A stretch of 45,453 bases of DNA from Pedobacter fastidiosus (lineage in GTDB: Bacteria > Bacteroidota > Bacteroidia > Sphingobacteriales > Sphingobacteriaceae), in NCBI RefSeq assembly GCF_014306625.1, contig NZ_JACRYL010000017.1, positions 1-45,453 on the forward strand. Reading direction: 5' to 3'. The notes under the pieces were generated by a model. The model was not told the DNA's origin. It saw only the letters and a program-made list of their open reading frames with translations, and ran no database searches. A program made the translations under genes and the position numbers. Shown here one piece after another: positions 8,565 to 18,168 of the stretch; the stretch's first letter is position 1, and each line of letters begins with the position of its first letter.

Positions 8565-9790
8565 CTAAGAAGTTTGGGTTTTAAAAATTGATTCAATGCA
8601 GGTTGCAATTTCCTTTCTAGTAAATATGAAAATATATAAACGGAAAAACACAATAGGAGTAGTTTTAAACCCAAATTAAAACTGAAGAGATTGAAAATTA
8701 CGACAATCAAAATATTGTGGATTAGATATATGCTATAAGAAAGTGATCCTAAATGCTTAAAAGTTTTTAAGATTAAACTATAGTAAATAGTAACGGTCAA
8801 AGTTTTGAATGGTTTGATATAGAAAAATAGAAATGAAAAAGGTAAACAGATATATAAAACCTTGCTCACGATCGGATATGTTGGATCATTAATCAAATAC
8901 AGAAAACCAATAGAGTACGTCATGCAAATAATTAAAATGCAACTAAATTTTTTAATAAGACTGAAATGCGATCTATCACCATTATTCTCCCTAATTAAAA
9001 ATAGAAATAAAGGAATACTGGCTATTGAAAAGATTAGGTTTTTAATGGGATCGAAATGATTGTGTGTAATGTGTGCCCTTGAAATTATAGGCAAGCAACA
9101 AAGGCTTAAAGTAGCCAGAATTAATGATGTATTAAGCTTTTTCCTGATGCTCCAAATAAAAAAGCCAACAATCCATATAGGCGAATAGGCTAGCATAATG
9201 GCAAGATAATTTACAAATAAGTTGTTGGGTATTGGATTATAGTAAATTATAAAACTGATTATGCCAAGTACAAACCAGACCGCCATAAATGAATAATTTA
9301 GGCCATTTTTTCTGATTGCAAAAATTGAAAATACTGCATAGAAAAATAATTCACAGCTTAAACTCCAAATAACAGGGTTACTGTTCCAAAGCATGGTAAC
9401 TAAATAACCTTGAAGTGTGCTTACAGGAATTATGTTGCCAACTATAACTATTGTACTTGGTTTAGATTTAAACAAATAAATCTCTATTACCACACTAAAA
9501 ATTACACTTATAATTAATATTGGATGAATTCTGATCAGTCTTTCAACGAAAAAATTAAATCCAGATCGTGGTCTATTCTCAACAGAAGAATGAATTACGA
9601 TTCCAGAAAGTATAAAAAAGATTATAACCGCTTCAGCGGACCAATTTCCAATTAGATTAATATAGTGATTTTTGTACTGCATCACTTCGGGAACTCTGTT
9701 GATTAAATGATCAATTACAACCAAAAATGCAGCGATGCCTCTAATTACTTCTAAATGTTGGTTTTTAAATGGTTTTGATTTATTATCCAT
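8561..9790 (-). CDS. Acyltransferase-3 family membrane O-acyltransferase
   Basis: This is a 409-residue integral membrane protein of about ten hydrophobic segments that should transfer an acyl group (often acetyl) to a sugar hydroxyl. The family motifs are R17 and H28 in RGIAAFLVVIDH, IFFILSG at 57-63, the ERLIRIHP loop at 83-90, WSLSCE at 142-147 and a late SYSIYLIHN. More than half of the residues match the next gene downstream by eye, with conserved stretches such as WNSNPVIWSLS in both, so the two are tandem paralogues. Its ATG abuts the upstream stop (TAA directly followed by ATG). Confidence 0.9.
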   Translation of the reverse strand: MDNKSKPFKNQHLEVIRGIAAFLVVIDHLINRVPEVMQYKNHYINLIGNWSAEAVIIFFILSGIVIHSSVENRPRSGFNFFVERLIRIHPILIISVIFSVVIEIYLFKSKPSTIVIVGNIIPVSTLQGYLVTMLWNSNPVIWSLSCELFFYAVFSIFAIRKNGLNYSFMAVWFVLGIISFIIYYNPIPNNLFVNYLAIMLAYSPIWIVGFFIWSIRKKLNTSLILATLSLCCLPIISRAHITHNHFDPIKNLIFSIASIPLFLFLIRENNGDRSHFSLIKKFSCILIICMTYSIGFLYLINDPTYPIVSKVLYICLPFSFLFFYIKPFKTLTVTIYYSLILKTFKHLGSLSYSIYLIHNILIVVIFNLFSFNLGLKLLLLCFSVYIFSYLLERKLQPALNQFLKPKLLR

Positions 9791-11008
9791 TTAGTTTTTA
9801 ATCGCCTTGCGCTTTAATAAAAGACCATTAAAAATTGGTTGATACTTTTTCTCTAAAAAATAAGATGCACTATAAGTTACGATCAGGAATAAGGGAATTT
9901 TGATCATTAATGGTGCAGTTGTAAAAGTAGCAAGAATAACTAAAATTGGATTGTGGATTAAATATATACTGTACGATAGTGAACCAATATATTTAAATGG
10001 CTTTAATATAAAAAACGAATAGAATCTCTGAATTAATCTTTTAAATAGAACTATAAAAATGATACTTGTAGGTAAAAGAATGTATAAAATTCTACTAAAT
10101 AATGGATAGCTTGAATCATTATAAATGAATAATGAACTAACCAAATAGGTTGTTGAAATTAAAAATACACTCAAATATTTTTCGACAAAACCAAAAGCTT
10201 TACGTTCTTTCCGATCTTGTATTAAAAAAAGGAAAAAGGGAATACTGCATAGCGCAAATAATATATTACGGATCGGGTCGTAGTAATTATCTGTAAAATG
10301 TGCCCTCGAAACTATAGGTAAGCAACATAGGCTAATCATTGCAATAATAAAGTTGGTATTGAATTTATTCCTGTATCCCCAAATATAAAAGCCAATAATC
10401 CAAACCGGAGAATAGGCAAGCATCAATATTATGTAGTTTACAATTACGTTTTTTGAAATCGGATTAAAATAAAAGAATGTAGAAAATATACCCAGAATAA
10501 ACCATATTAATATGTTACCATTGCTGATTTTATTTCTTTTGATTACAAAAATTGCAAAAGCAAAATAGAAAAACATCTCAAAACTTAGGCTCCAGATAAC
10601 AGGGTTGCTGTTCCAAAATACATCGACCATATAGCCTTGCATGGTACTAATCGGAATTAGATTGCCTATAATCATTTTTACAGAAGGCATACCGTTAAAC
10701 AAATAGATTTCTAATACTACACTAATCATTACTGCAACAAAAAGAATGGGATTTATCCTTACAATTCGATCTAACAAAAAATTCTTAGATGATTTGTGTT
10801 TTGCCTCAACTGACGAATGAATAACAATGCCTGATAACACAAAAAATATAAGAACAGACTCTGTAGCCCAATTGCCAACCAGATTAGTTAAATGATTTTT
10901 ACGATGAGCAATTTCTGGTGTTTTAATAATTAGATGGCCTAAAACTACCAAAAATGCAGCAATGCCACGAACAACTTCTAAATGAATATTCTTCTGTGTC
11001 TTTTTCAA
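9791..11008 (-). CDS. Acyltransferase-3 family membrane O-acyltransferase
   Basis: This is a 405-residue paralogue of the adjacent acyltransferase. Motifs are R14 and H25 in RGIAAFLVVLGH, FFVLSG at 55-60, DRIVRINP at 80-87, WSLSFE at 139-144 and SYSIYLIHN near the C-terminus. The start is a TTG at 11008 that overlaps the TGA of the upstream gene (TTGA). No ATG lies before the conserved region, and the paralogue begins at the matching position. Two similar enzymes side by side may acylate different sugars, or different positions on one sugar. Confidence 0.88.
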   Translation of the reverse strand: MKKTQKNIHLEVVRGIAAFLVVLGHLIIKTPEIAHRKNHLTNLVGNWATESVLIFFVLSGIVIHSSVEAKHKSSKNFLLDRIVRINPILFVAVMISVVLEIYLFNGMPSVKMIIGNLIPISTMQGYMVDVFWNSNPVIWSLSFEMFFYFAFAIFVIKRNKISNGNILIWFILGIFSTFFYFNPISKNVIVNYIILMLAYSPVWIIGFYIWGYRNKFNTNFIIAMISLCCLPIVSRAHFTDNYYDPIRNILFALCSIPFFLFLIQDRKERKAFGFVEKYLSVFLISTTYLVSSLFIYNDSSYPLFSRILYILLPTSIIFIVLFKRLIQRFYSFFILKPFKYIGSLSYSIYLIHNPILVILATFTTAPLMIKIPLFLIVTYSASYFLEKKYQPIFNGLLLKRKAIKN

Positions 11009-12246
11009 TTTTTATGGTATATAATGCTTTTGACTAATGATAAAAATTTGGATTTTTCTGTTTCCCAATTCAATACGCTGTTTGCCAAATCAAGCGAATT
11101 TATCTGTGTTTCTTTTAAGAGTATCCTATTGTTGTAGTAAAGGCTAATGATATCTTTTAAGCTTTCATAATCATCGATTGGATATATACTTCCTACATCC
11201 GAATACTTTTTCATAAATGCTTTTTGAGCCATTGTATCTGTTAAAATAATTGCTAATCCTGCACTTAAATAGGTGAATAATTTATTCGTCAAGCACAAAT
11301 CCCTGTTTCTTGGGTTTCCAGTTTCTGTTGCTAAACCAATATCAAAAGAACTAGCGAAACTAACGATATCATCAGAGGAGATTGGGCTGTGAAAGGTTAT
11401 TTTTTTATGGTCGAAACCAAAATCTCCTCCAAATTTTTTGAAGTATAATTGAATTTCAAGATCATAATTTCCAAGAAGATGCAACTCAATATCCAACTCA
11501 TTTAGCTCAGCTAAAGCTTTAAAAACATCTTCTAATCCTCTGCCTTTACCTACGGTTTGTGAAAACCAAAATAATTTCAATCCATTATAACCCTTTTCTT
11601 TCGGTGCGATTTTAGCAGGCGGAAATACATTTAAAATTGTTAAGGGATTTAAATTTGGATAAATACTTTGATAAGCCAACCCAATTTGATCACTAGAAGT
11701 AGTCAAATAATCAATCTGATTTAAAAATCTGTTTTCTATTTTTGTTTTAAGTTTAACATCAAAATCGTTTTCCGAATTTGAAACCTCATTCCGATGGAAA
11801 TCCTCCGCATCGAAACCACATTTTGCTTTATTCTTTTTAGCGGCAATTACAGCTGCGGGAAGTGCTGCAAGATTGTGAGCAATGTATAAATCAGCCTGAT
11901 TTTTTTCTGATTCTGAAATGAGTGAAGTCGTTTCTCTGCCAATCGATAGTAATGAAAAGTTCAGCTTGAAATTAGTCCAGGCCGTTATTTTTTTTGCAAT
12001 TTTATGTATAAATCTAGACTTTAAATATCTGAATTTATTTTTTTGTGGCGCTCCACTAACAAGAATGGCTTTCCATAATTTTGTCTCTAAAAGCTTTTGA
12101 TCTAGTACGGTTGCCCAATCGTTATAATATTGATAAATAACAACAACATCATAACCCGCTTCGCTAAGCGCATCAGCTTCTTTTACCAATCTTGGGTTTA
12201 CAGAAGGTTGGCCAGAAGTAATCAAGACTACTTTAATCGGTTTCAC
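11005..12246 (-). CDS. GT4-superfamily glycosyltransferase
   Basis: This is a 413-residue GT-B type protein. The N-terminus KVVLITSGQPSVNPRLVKEA is typical of a GT4 subgroup in Bacteroidota surface-glycan loci. The second domain starts near 220 (KLFWFSQTVGKGRG) and ends with NKLFTYLSAGLAIILTD in place of the classical E-x7-E, so it belongs to a divergent branch. It starts at GTG (12246) and overlaps the preceding FkbM gene by 14 bases, a strong sign of translational coupling. Substrates are unknown. Confidence 0.8.
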   Translation of the reverse strand: MKPIKVVLITSGQPSVNPRLVKEADALSEAGYDVVVIYQYYNDWATVLDQKLLETKLWKAILVSGAPQKNKFRYLKSRFIHKIAKKITAWTNFKLNFSLLSIGRETTSLISESEKNQADLYIAHNLAALPAAVIAAKKNKAKCGFDAEDFHRNEVSNSENDFDVKLKTKIENRFLNQIDYLTTSSDQIGLAYQSIYPNLNPLTILNVFPPAKIAPKEKGYNGLKLFWFSQTVGKGRGLEDVFKALAELNELDIELHLLGNYDLEIQLYFKKFGGDFGFDHKKITFHSPISSDDIVSFASSFDIGLATETGNPRNRDLCLTNKLFTYLSAGLAIILTDTMAQKAFMKKYSDVGSIYPIDDYESLKDIISLYYNNRILLKETQINSLDLANSVLNWETEKSKFLSLVKSIIYHKN

Positions 12247-13105
12247 TAACAGGGGATAATTGTTGATTTATGCTATTTAGATTATGGACTGCAAAGTAAT
12301 TTTCTCTGCTGGGTGTGTAGGTGATTGGAAATAATTTCTTTTCGCCTGTATTGTAGCCAGAAAGTATATAATTATGATTAGCCAATAGATGTAAAATATC
12401 ATCAACATTATTGGTAGAGTTTTCTACTGTATTGTTTATTTCAAGTTGAATTATATCAATTTTTTTGTTGTTTAATAGATTTACCGCCCCTTTAAGTACA
12501 CTATACTCAAAACCTTCAACATCAATTTTTGCATAACTTATTTGTTCTATATTGTTTTCTTCAGCATAAGTATCCAGCTTTTTAGTATCTACATTAACGC
12601 TTTTATTTGATTGATCGAGATTAATGTGATTTTGTCCATCAAGCCCTAAAGTAAATGGTATAAAACCATTGGTATCTGATAATGCAATGTTATTAAGCTT
12701 GGCAGTTTTCACAAGATTATTGATCTCTGCATTTTGCTTAAGTTTTTTAAAGTTTGATGAATCTGGTTCAAAGCAATGAATCTGACCATTTTGGCCAATG
12801 AATTTCGAGATCCAAACGGTGTAATATCCCATGTTTGTTCCAACATCTAAAACTGTGTGATCTGCTTTAATGTAATCTTTAATCAGATTAAACTCTTCCC
12901 AATCAACAATATAATTATACATGAGCCACATGCTATGAAAAGACTTACTATCCAATAGAATTTTTCTATTTCCCCAAAGTGTGTACTTAACGTTATTTAA
13001 GCCAAACAGGCGTATAATCTTCCAAAATATAAAACGGCGAAAAGCAAAAATGGAATGTTTCTTATTGTATTCGTTTTTGTATAAATTCTTTAAGGATTGA
13101 AACAT
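12233..13105 (-). CDS. FkbM family methyltransferase
   Basis: This is a 290-residue SAM methyltransferase. Its motifs are DVGTNMGYYT at 87-96, FEPD at 112-115 and KIDVEGFE at 193-200. The first 80 residues are basic and aromatic, as in other family members. The ATG lies on the last base of the preceding GT4 stop region (13105), so the two genes are coupled. Pairing of an FkbM enzyme with GTs on both sides suggests methylation of the sugar that one of these transferases adds; this is inference. Confidence 0.9.
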   Translation of the reverse strand: MFQSLKNLYKNEYNKKHSIFAFRRFIFWKIIRLFGLNNVKYTLWGNRKILLDSKSFHSMWLMYNYIVDWEEFNLIKDYIKADHTVLDVGTNMGYYTVWISKFIGQNGQIHCFEPDSSNFKKLKQNAEINNLVKTAKLNNIALSDTNGFIPFTLGLDGQNHINLDQSNKSVNVDTKKLDTYAEENNIEQISYAKIDVEGFEYSVLKGAVNLLNNKKIDIIQLEINNTVENSTNNVDDILHLLANHNYILSGYNTGEKKLFPITYTPSRENYFAVHNLNSINQQLSPVSETD

Positions 13106-14133
13106 TATTTGGTGGCTTTATTATTAGAAAGACAATGCAAATAATAGGCAATATAATCATCTACTATTTTTTTACTCGAAAAATTTTTCTCAGCCGTTGC
13201 TCTAACCTCGCCTCGGGAAATTTCTTTTATCTTACCAATTGCAATACATAAATCTGTAAAGCTAGTTGATAAAAATCCATTTTTTCCGTGTTTGATAACT
13301 TCAGAAACAGCTCCTCGTGGATAACCAATTACAGGTGTGCCACAGGCAAGTGCTTCGGCCATAACAATACCAAAAGGCTCGTTCCATCCAATTGGCATAA
13401 GTAAAGCAGCGCAAGAGCCCAATAATTTGTTTTTTTGAACATCATTTACTTCACCCACATATTCTATTTGATTACTAATGTGAGGCTTAATCTGTTTATC
13501 AAAATAGTTTCGGTGCTGTGGGGCAATATTACCAGCAATAATAAGTTTTCTGTTGGTTACCTGGGCAGCTTTAATGGCCTCGTGCGTTCCTTTAATCGAT
13601 TCAATTCTACCTAAAAAAATTAATGGAGCATCATCACTTATTTCCTTTTCAAATTTATATAGACTAAGATCAATGCCATTATATATGGTTTGTGTTGTGG
13701 CGTATGGTATTATCTGATCGCTGATGTAATTGCTACATCCCGTAAAAGAGAGTGAATTGCCTTTTGATAAATAAACCGCCTTCTTAATTTGAGAAAGAGT
13801 TGGTTCTCTTTGATAAGACATTATTTTAGGAATGTTTGATTGTAAAAACGGAAGTAAATATGCAAGACGACTGAAGCTATGAATTACATCCGGATTCCAT
13901 TTTTTTAGCTTGCTTATGGTTTGGGCGTTTTTAAATTGAGCCATGAGGCCATTTCGATCAGAAGAGTAAGCCAGCAGTTCTGAATCGCATTTCGAGTCTT
14001 TGTGGGCAACCAATATTACTTCATGTCCATTCTGAACTAAACCTTCAACTAGAAAATGAATAATTCTTTCAATCCCTCCATAATTTAAAGGAGGCACCGG
14101 AATAAATGGATCTGCAGTTATTGCTATACGCAT
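13105..14133 (-). CDS. GT4 family glycosyltransferase
   Basis: This is a 342-residue, textbook retaining GT4 enzyme. The N-terminal loop is PPLNYGGIER at 14-23, and the C-terminal domain shows LIFLGRIESIKG at 171-182 and NEPFGIVMAEALACGTPVIG at 251-270, where E252 and E260 form the E-x7-E motif. It is close in form to enzymes that transfer mannose, glucose or related sugars. The ATG start is 30 bases after the upstream gene, one of the few real spacers in this part of the operon. Confidence 0.92.
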   Translation of the reverse strand: MRIAITADPFIPVPPLNYGGIERIIHFLVEGLVQNGHEVILVAHKDSKCDSELLAYSSDRNGLMAQFKNAQTISKLKKWNPDVIHSFSRLAYLLPFLQSNIPKIMSYQREPTLSQIKKAVYLSKGNSLSFTGCSNYISDQIIPYATTQTIYNGIDLSLYKFEKEISDDAPLIFLGRIESIKGTHEAIKAAQVTNRKLIIAGNIAPQHRNYFDKQIKPHISNQIEYVGEVNDVQKNKLLGSCAALLMPIGWNEPFGIVMAEALACGTPVIGYPRGAVSEVIKHGKNGFLSTSFTDLCIAIGKIKEISRGEVRATAEKNFSSKKIVDDYIAYYLHCLSNNKATK

Positions 14134-14163
14134 ATACTTTGGAAGTAAGTTAATAGGGGCAAA

Positions 14164-15147
14164 CTATAATTCTGTGTTATAAACCTCATTAATAATTTCG
14201 ATCATTCTTTTCCCACTTTTCGCCAACGTAAGGTTTTCAAAAATGTATTCGCGTGGATTGTAAGCATTTTCATTTAGGCCTTTCAAGAATTTGGTTATTT
14301 TGCCTTCGAAATCTTTAAAATCAATAAATGAGCTTCCGCATCTCGAATGGAAAAAAGGAATTGATGTTGCAGGTAATGGTTTTCCGTCATTCCAATTAAT
14401 GAAGTTGGGATCTAAACAATAGCCCTGATTCCATGCAAGTATAGGCACATTATTCGCCATTGCCTCACAGCATGCGAAACCTTGGCTTTCATGTTCGCAT
14501 AAAAAGATCATTCCTTTGCATTCGCCTAAAAGAGCTTTGTATTCAGATTCTTTATAACTTCCATATACAATTTCCTTAAAGGAAATTTTGTTTTCTGTAA
14601 GGAAATTCAAAATTGGGTGCCTAAGATTTTCATTCCAAAAAGATGAATTCCACCTTATTTTATTGTAGATTAAAATTTCCGTTTTTTTATTTTTTTCGAG
14701 TGGTTTCCATAAATCGGTATCAATCCCTGAAAACCAAGTATCTGCAATTTTCTCTCCATAATAAGGGATGTAAATATCTTGTGCCCAATCCGAATGTTGG
14801 AGGTACTTTGCTATAGGATATTCGGTTGTTAAATTTGGCCATTCTAAAGGATGGTTCATTAATGCGATCCCAGCAATAATTTTATTCGGTTGTTTATAGC
14901 CTTCTAAAGCAAGTTTTCCAGTCCCTAATACAATAATTTGATCTGTAGATTTAATTTCGGCGAAATCACTGTTTTTTCTATAAGAGATGCCAATCTTATC
15001 AAAACTTTTGCAAAGATTGGTAAATACCTTTTCTACTCCACTGGTTTTCTTTCCTCTTAATAAGCGTCTTAATATCGATAGAATAAATCTGTCTCCATAA
15101 ATATATTTGTCCTTCGTAGGCGGTTTTTTAAAATAAATATGGATCAC
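14164..15147 (-). CDS. GT-B fold glycosyltransferase (GT4-like)
   Basis: This is a 327-residue protein, shorter than a classical GT4. It begins with IHIYFKKPPTKDKYIYGDRF and has GVEKVFTNLCKSF at 37-49, reminiscent of the acceptor-side glycine loop. The C-terminal half carries EHESQGFACCEAMANNVP, with E220 and E228 in E-x7-E spacing. The start is GTG at 15147, overlapping the stop of the upstream acyltransferase by four bases (GTGA). The N-terminal domain is divergent, so the donor is open. Confidence 0.8.
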   Translation of the reverse strand: MIHIYFKKPPTKDKYIYGDRFILSILRRLLRGKKTSGVEKVFTNLCKSFDKIGISYRKNSDFAEIKSTDQIIVLGTGKLALEGYKQPNKIIAGIALMNHPLEWPNLTTEYPIAKYLQHSDWAQDIYIPYYGEKIADTWFSGIDTDLWKPLEKNKKTEILIYNKIRWNSSFWNENLRHPILNFLTENKISFKEIVYGSYKESEYKALLGECKGMIFLCEHESQGFACCEAMANNVPILAWNQGYCLDPNFINWNDGKPLPATSIPFFHSRCGSSFIDFKDFEGKITKFLKGLNENAYNPREYIFENLTLAKSGKRMIEIINEVYNTEL

Positions 15148-16103
15148 ACGCTATAATTAGAAACTATTTTAATAGACTTTGACCATTTGAGTGCAAATCT
15201 TTCAAAAACCTCATAAAAAATTAATGACATTATGATACAAGATAAGAGCAAAATTACAAAAAGAACGTACGCATTAATTGCAATACCAACAAAAGCCAAT
15301 AAAACTAAATCGGCCGTAAGTGTATGTGTAAGGTATAAAGAATAAGAAATTTTGGAAAAAAACTTTACGAATGGAATTTTAAAATTCGCATGGAGAATAA
15401 TTATGGAGGTTAAATAACCAACAATGCCAGTAACAAAGGATATTTTAAAGCAAAGAAAGGCAGCTAAAGAGAATAGAAGAATATGGCCTTCTTTTAAACT
15501 GAATTTTTGTTTTTTAATTAGCAAGGTAATTAATCCAAAAACAAAATAATGAAGATTATGTATAATTGGCATATAGCTTCCGTTTAATGAAACAAAAGAA
15601 CCGGCCAAACCCAAAACTAACAAAACCACCATGAGTACATACTTGTTTGCATCCCTAATTAGTGGGAAAAATAAGCCGATGATAATGTACAATTGAAACT
15701 CTACGCCTAATGTCCAAAAAATGCCAGAATACCATTCGTATGGTGTAAATGGAACAAGGTAGAAAATATTGATAAGAAATTTAGATAGATTAAATCGAGG
15801 TTCTAGTATAGCACAAACTACAACAATAAAAATAAAAGGTAAAGTTATTCTCACCCATCTTTTAGCTAAAAATGAGAAGAAGTTTTTTAATTTATAATCT
15901 ACATTCCAAAGTGAATAAGGGATAATGAAAGCAGAAATTACAAAAAAAATAGGCACGCCCTGTTGCCCATAAATTAATATATTATTTATTGAATAATGCT
16001 GGATTTCAGTTGCGTAACTCATGTGCGTAACACAAACTGCAAGACTTGCAACGGCTCTTAATAAATCTAAAGAGAGAATGTTATTTGTTTCTTTCTGGAT
16101 CAC
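15144..16103 (-). CDS. Acyltransferase-3 family membrane O-acyltransferase
   Basis: This is a 319-residue integral membrane protein, short for the family and without the extra C-terminal SGNH domain of OafA-type enzymes. Motifs are R16 and H27 (LRAVASLAVCVTH), PIFFVISAFIIPYSL at 51-65, KRWVRITLP at 81-89 and a VEFQLY motif with E135. Near the C-terminus, YSLYLTHTLTAD is the usual final signature. It starts at GTG 16103, sharing a base with the TAG of the upstream gene. It likely O-acetylates a glycan residue at the inner membrane. Confidence 0.88.
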   Translation of the reverse strand: MIQKETNNILSLDLLRAVASLAVCVTHMSYATEIQHYSINNILIYGQQGVPIFFVISAFIIPYSLWNVDYKLKNFFSFLAKRWVRITLPFIFIVVVCAILEPRFNLSKFLINIFYLVPFTPYEWYSGIFWTLGVEFQLYIIIGLFFPLIRDANKYVLMVVLLVLGLAGSFVSLNGSYMPIIHNLHYFVFGLITLLIKKQKFSLKEGHILLFSLAAFLCFKISFVTGIVGYLTSIIILHANFKIPFVKFFSKISYSLYLTHTLTADLVLLAFVGIAINAYVLFVILLLSCIIMSLIFYEVFERFALKWSKSIKIVSNYSV

Positions 16104-17239
16104 TAAGCTTCCAATAATTTACCTAAACTTACTGGAATACTATGATCGTTCAAGGCTCTTTTTTGGCCATTATCTCTCAATTGTTTTCTTTTCAGTGCAT
16201 CTGCATTTAATTCTTCGATTTTATCTTTTAAGCTTGTTGTATCTGTAAATACTTCAATTTCCTTCCCAATTTCGTATAACTGATCAAGTCCTTCAGTCCA
16301 TTCTGTTAAATAGCAGGCACCAAGCATTGGAGCTTCAAGGTCTCTTAATCTAGAATAACTATCTGGTTTAGAAACAGGATATCTAAAGCTTGGATAACGG
16401 TTAATACCAATTACAATATTACTTTCTCTTGTAATTTTAATATAATCAGCATGGTTTGGTTTAGGTTTCAGCATTATTTTAAGCTGGTTACTTAAAGGCT
16501 GAAATGCCTGTCTTGATTTTAGTTTATTTATAAAAGCCGAAAGTCCAAATTTCTTGATAAATGAAAGCTGATTAATTGTTTTTGTGGTAAATGAAGATTT
16601 GGTTTGGATAGGTTTTTCTTCATTAGTTAGCCAGGTTGCCCCATAAATATCAATTAGAAGATCAGTATGTTCATTAAAAAAATCTTCGAAGAACAGTTGC
16701 CTTTGAATATCTCTTGATCCGATAAAAGAAAGATTCCCATTCTCAATAGAGAGGGGTTTTCGGTATTGTGGTTCAACCCACATGGGCATTGGAAGGTGCA
16801 TGGCAGGAATTCCTGCTTTTTTGTACATGGCCAATGCTTTATATTCAGGTACCCAATTGTTATCAAATACTCCGAAAATTTTTGGTATTTTTTTAAAATT
16901 TCTTACGTTATCGCAAAAGAAATTTACAGAGAGAACACCCATTTTTTTTATTTCATTTATCGCCTGTTCATCAATTTGGTTGGGATACAGGTAACTTAAA
17001 AAAACATCTGCCCCATTGGCTTTTAAATAAAGGAGTGTCTTTTCCCAAACTTGCGATTTCCATCTTAATAAGCTTTCTTCAGTTTGCGGAACCAGTCCGT
17101 AAGCCCAGTCTACATCTTCTGCTTCTACCCAAGTATGCCCAGCCTCGACTATACCATTTTTAATATAATATTCCCAAAAACTGTAAGCAGAAATATTGTG
17201 CTGAATTTTTGATTGTAGAAATGAAAGGAAAATTTTCAA
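16103..17239 (-). CDS. CgeB-like glycosyltransferase (DUF3880/Glyco_trans_1_2 type)
   Basis: This is a 378-residue GT-B type protein. The C-terminal stretch SYSRLRDLEAPMLGACYLTE, followed by a GKEIEVFTDTTSLKDKI segment, is characteristic of the CgeB-like group: an acidic pair in RxxxxEA, a conserved LTE, then a kEi.vF.d pattern. In the N-terminal half, NFFCDN and WVPEYKA fit the same family. It starts at TTG 17239, overlapping the upstream stop (TTGA). The sugar donor is unknown; these enzymes are frequent in flagellar, spore-coat and O-antigen glycan loci. Confidence 0.82.
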   Translation of the reverse strand: MKIFLSFLQSKIQHNISAYSFWEYYIKNGIVEAGHTWVEAEDVDWAYGLVPQTEESLLRWKSQVWEKTLLYLKANGADVFLSYLYPNQIDEQAINEIKKMGVLSVNFFCDNVRNFKKIPKIFGVFDNNWVPEYKALAMYKKAGIPAMHLPMPMWVEPQYRKPLSIENGNLSFIGSRDIQRQLFFEDFFNEHTDLLIDIYGATWLTNEEKPIQTKSSFTTKTINQLSFIKKFGLSAFINKLKSRQAFQPLSNQLKIMLKPKPNHADYIKITRESNIVIGINRYPSFRYPVSKPDSYSRLRDLEAPMLGACYLTEWTEGLDQLYEIGKEIEVFTDTTSLKDKIEELNADALKRKQLRDNGQKRALNDHSIPVSLGKLLEA

Positions 17240-18168
17240 TTGATTCCTTTTAGTAAAATTCGTCTAATTTTCAATAATTTTTCAGTTGCGCTAAAGCCTA
17301 ATGTTCGATAGCAAAAACCAATAAAACCTTTATCTGGAATAATGAAATTAGGATCGAGCTCTTTAATCCAATTGTAAACTGATTTCCCTTCCATTATATT
17401 GTCTTTAGCTAGCCAATGCGAAACGGGCCACAACATTTTAATTCCGGCATTTTTTCTTCTTTGTGTTAGTTGCCCGGAGGCACTAAGGAGTTTAAAGGCC
17501 ATTTTATAAATTTTAAGCGTGGCTAAACTTGCCAAAAACGCTTCTGAGGCTTTGAAATTTTGCAAACGCTCATTTTGATGCATCCGATGTGCTAAAGTTG
17601 GACTTTCGATATAGGACGTTATAGGGTTTTTAAGCGCTACTTCAATAATAAACTGACGATCGTCCCGTGCACCGAATTCCTGCCGATGTGGAATATCTGA
17701 TATAAAATCCTTTTTAAATAAGTAAGCAGAGTAATGAGAAGAGTCTGTTTCGCCTAACTGTTGTGCAATAAAATCGTCGTTAATTACCCAATTATTTGTT
17801 CTTATCAGCTTTTCATCAACTGTATAAACTTGGTTTCCAGCAGCAACTACATCTGCATTTTTTAGTTCTGCCTCTTCGAATAATAAATGGGTAGATGAGG
17901 GGAGTAACCAATCATCAGAATCAAGAAAGCGAATATATTTGCCTTGGGTATAACGAAAAAAATTATTTATCGCCCAATCCTTCCCTCGGTTGGCTTGCTG
18001 AAAGAAGAGAATGTTTGGCTGTTGTTTTAACCATTCGGCTGTTCCATCCGTACTGCCATCATCAATTACAAGTACCTCAATTTTCAGTTTAGTATCAAAA
18101 CAAGAGCTAACCGCTTTCTTTAAGCTCCACAATCTATTATAAGTTGGTATAATGATGCTTACATCCAT
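17236..18168 (-). CDS. GT2 family glycosyltransferase
   Basis: This is a 310-residue inverting GT-A enzyme. The N-terminal strand VSIIIPTYNR is followed by VIDDGSTDG at 34-42 and the metal-binding LDSDDW at 82-87. Residues 120-200 have the acceptor-side pattern of the ordinary GT2 group. It is soluble apart from a mildly hydrophobic tail. The ATG sits on the last base of the upstream stop. Acceptor and donor cannot be assigned. Confidence 0.92.
   Translation of the reverse strand: MDVSIIIPTYNRLWSLKKAVSSCFDTKLKIEVLVIDDGSTDGTAEWLKQQPNILFFQQANRGKDWAINNFFRYTQGKYIRFLDSDDWLLPSSTHLLFEEAELKNADVVAAGNQVYTVDEKLIRTNNWVINDDFIAQQLGETDSSHYSAYLFKKDFISDIPHRQEFGARDDRQFIIEVALKNPITSYIESPTLAHRMHQNERLQNFKASEAFLASLATLKIYKMAFKLLSASGQLTQRRKNAGIKMLWPVSHWLAKDNIMEGKSVYNWIKELDPNFIIPDKGFIGFCYRTLGFSATEKLLKIRRILLKGIN

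Noticed and set aside
16766..16999. Overlapping plus-strand open frames opposite the CgeB-like gene
   Set aside because: They lie fully inside a well-supported gene, have no recognisable motif, and the two frames conflict with each other.
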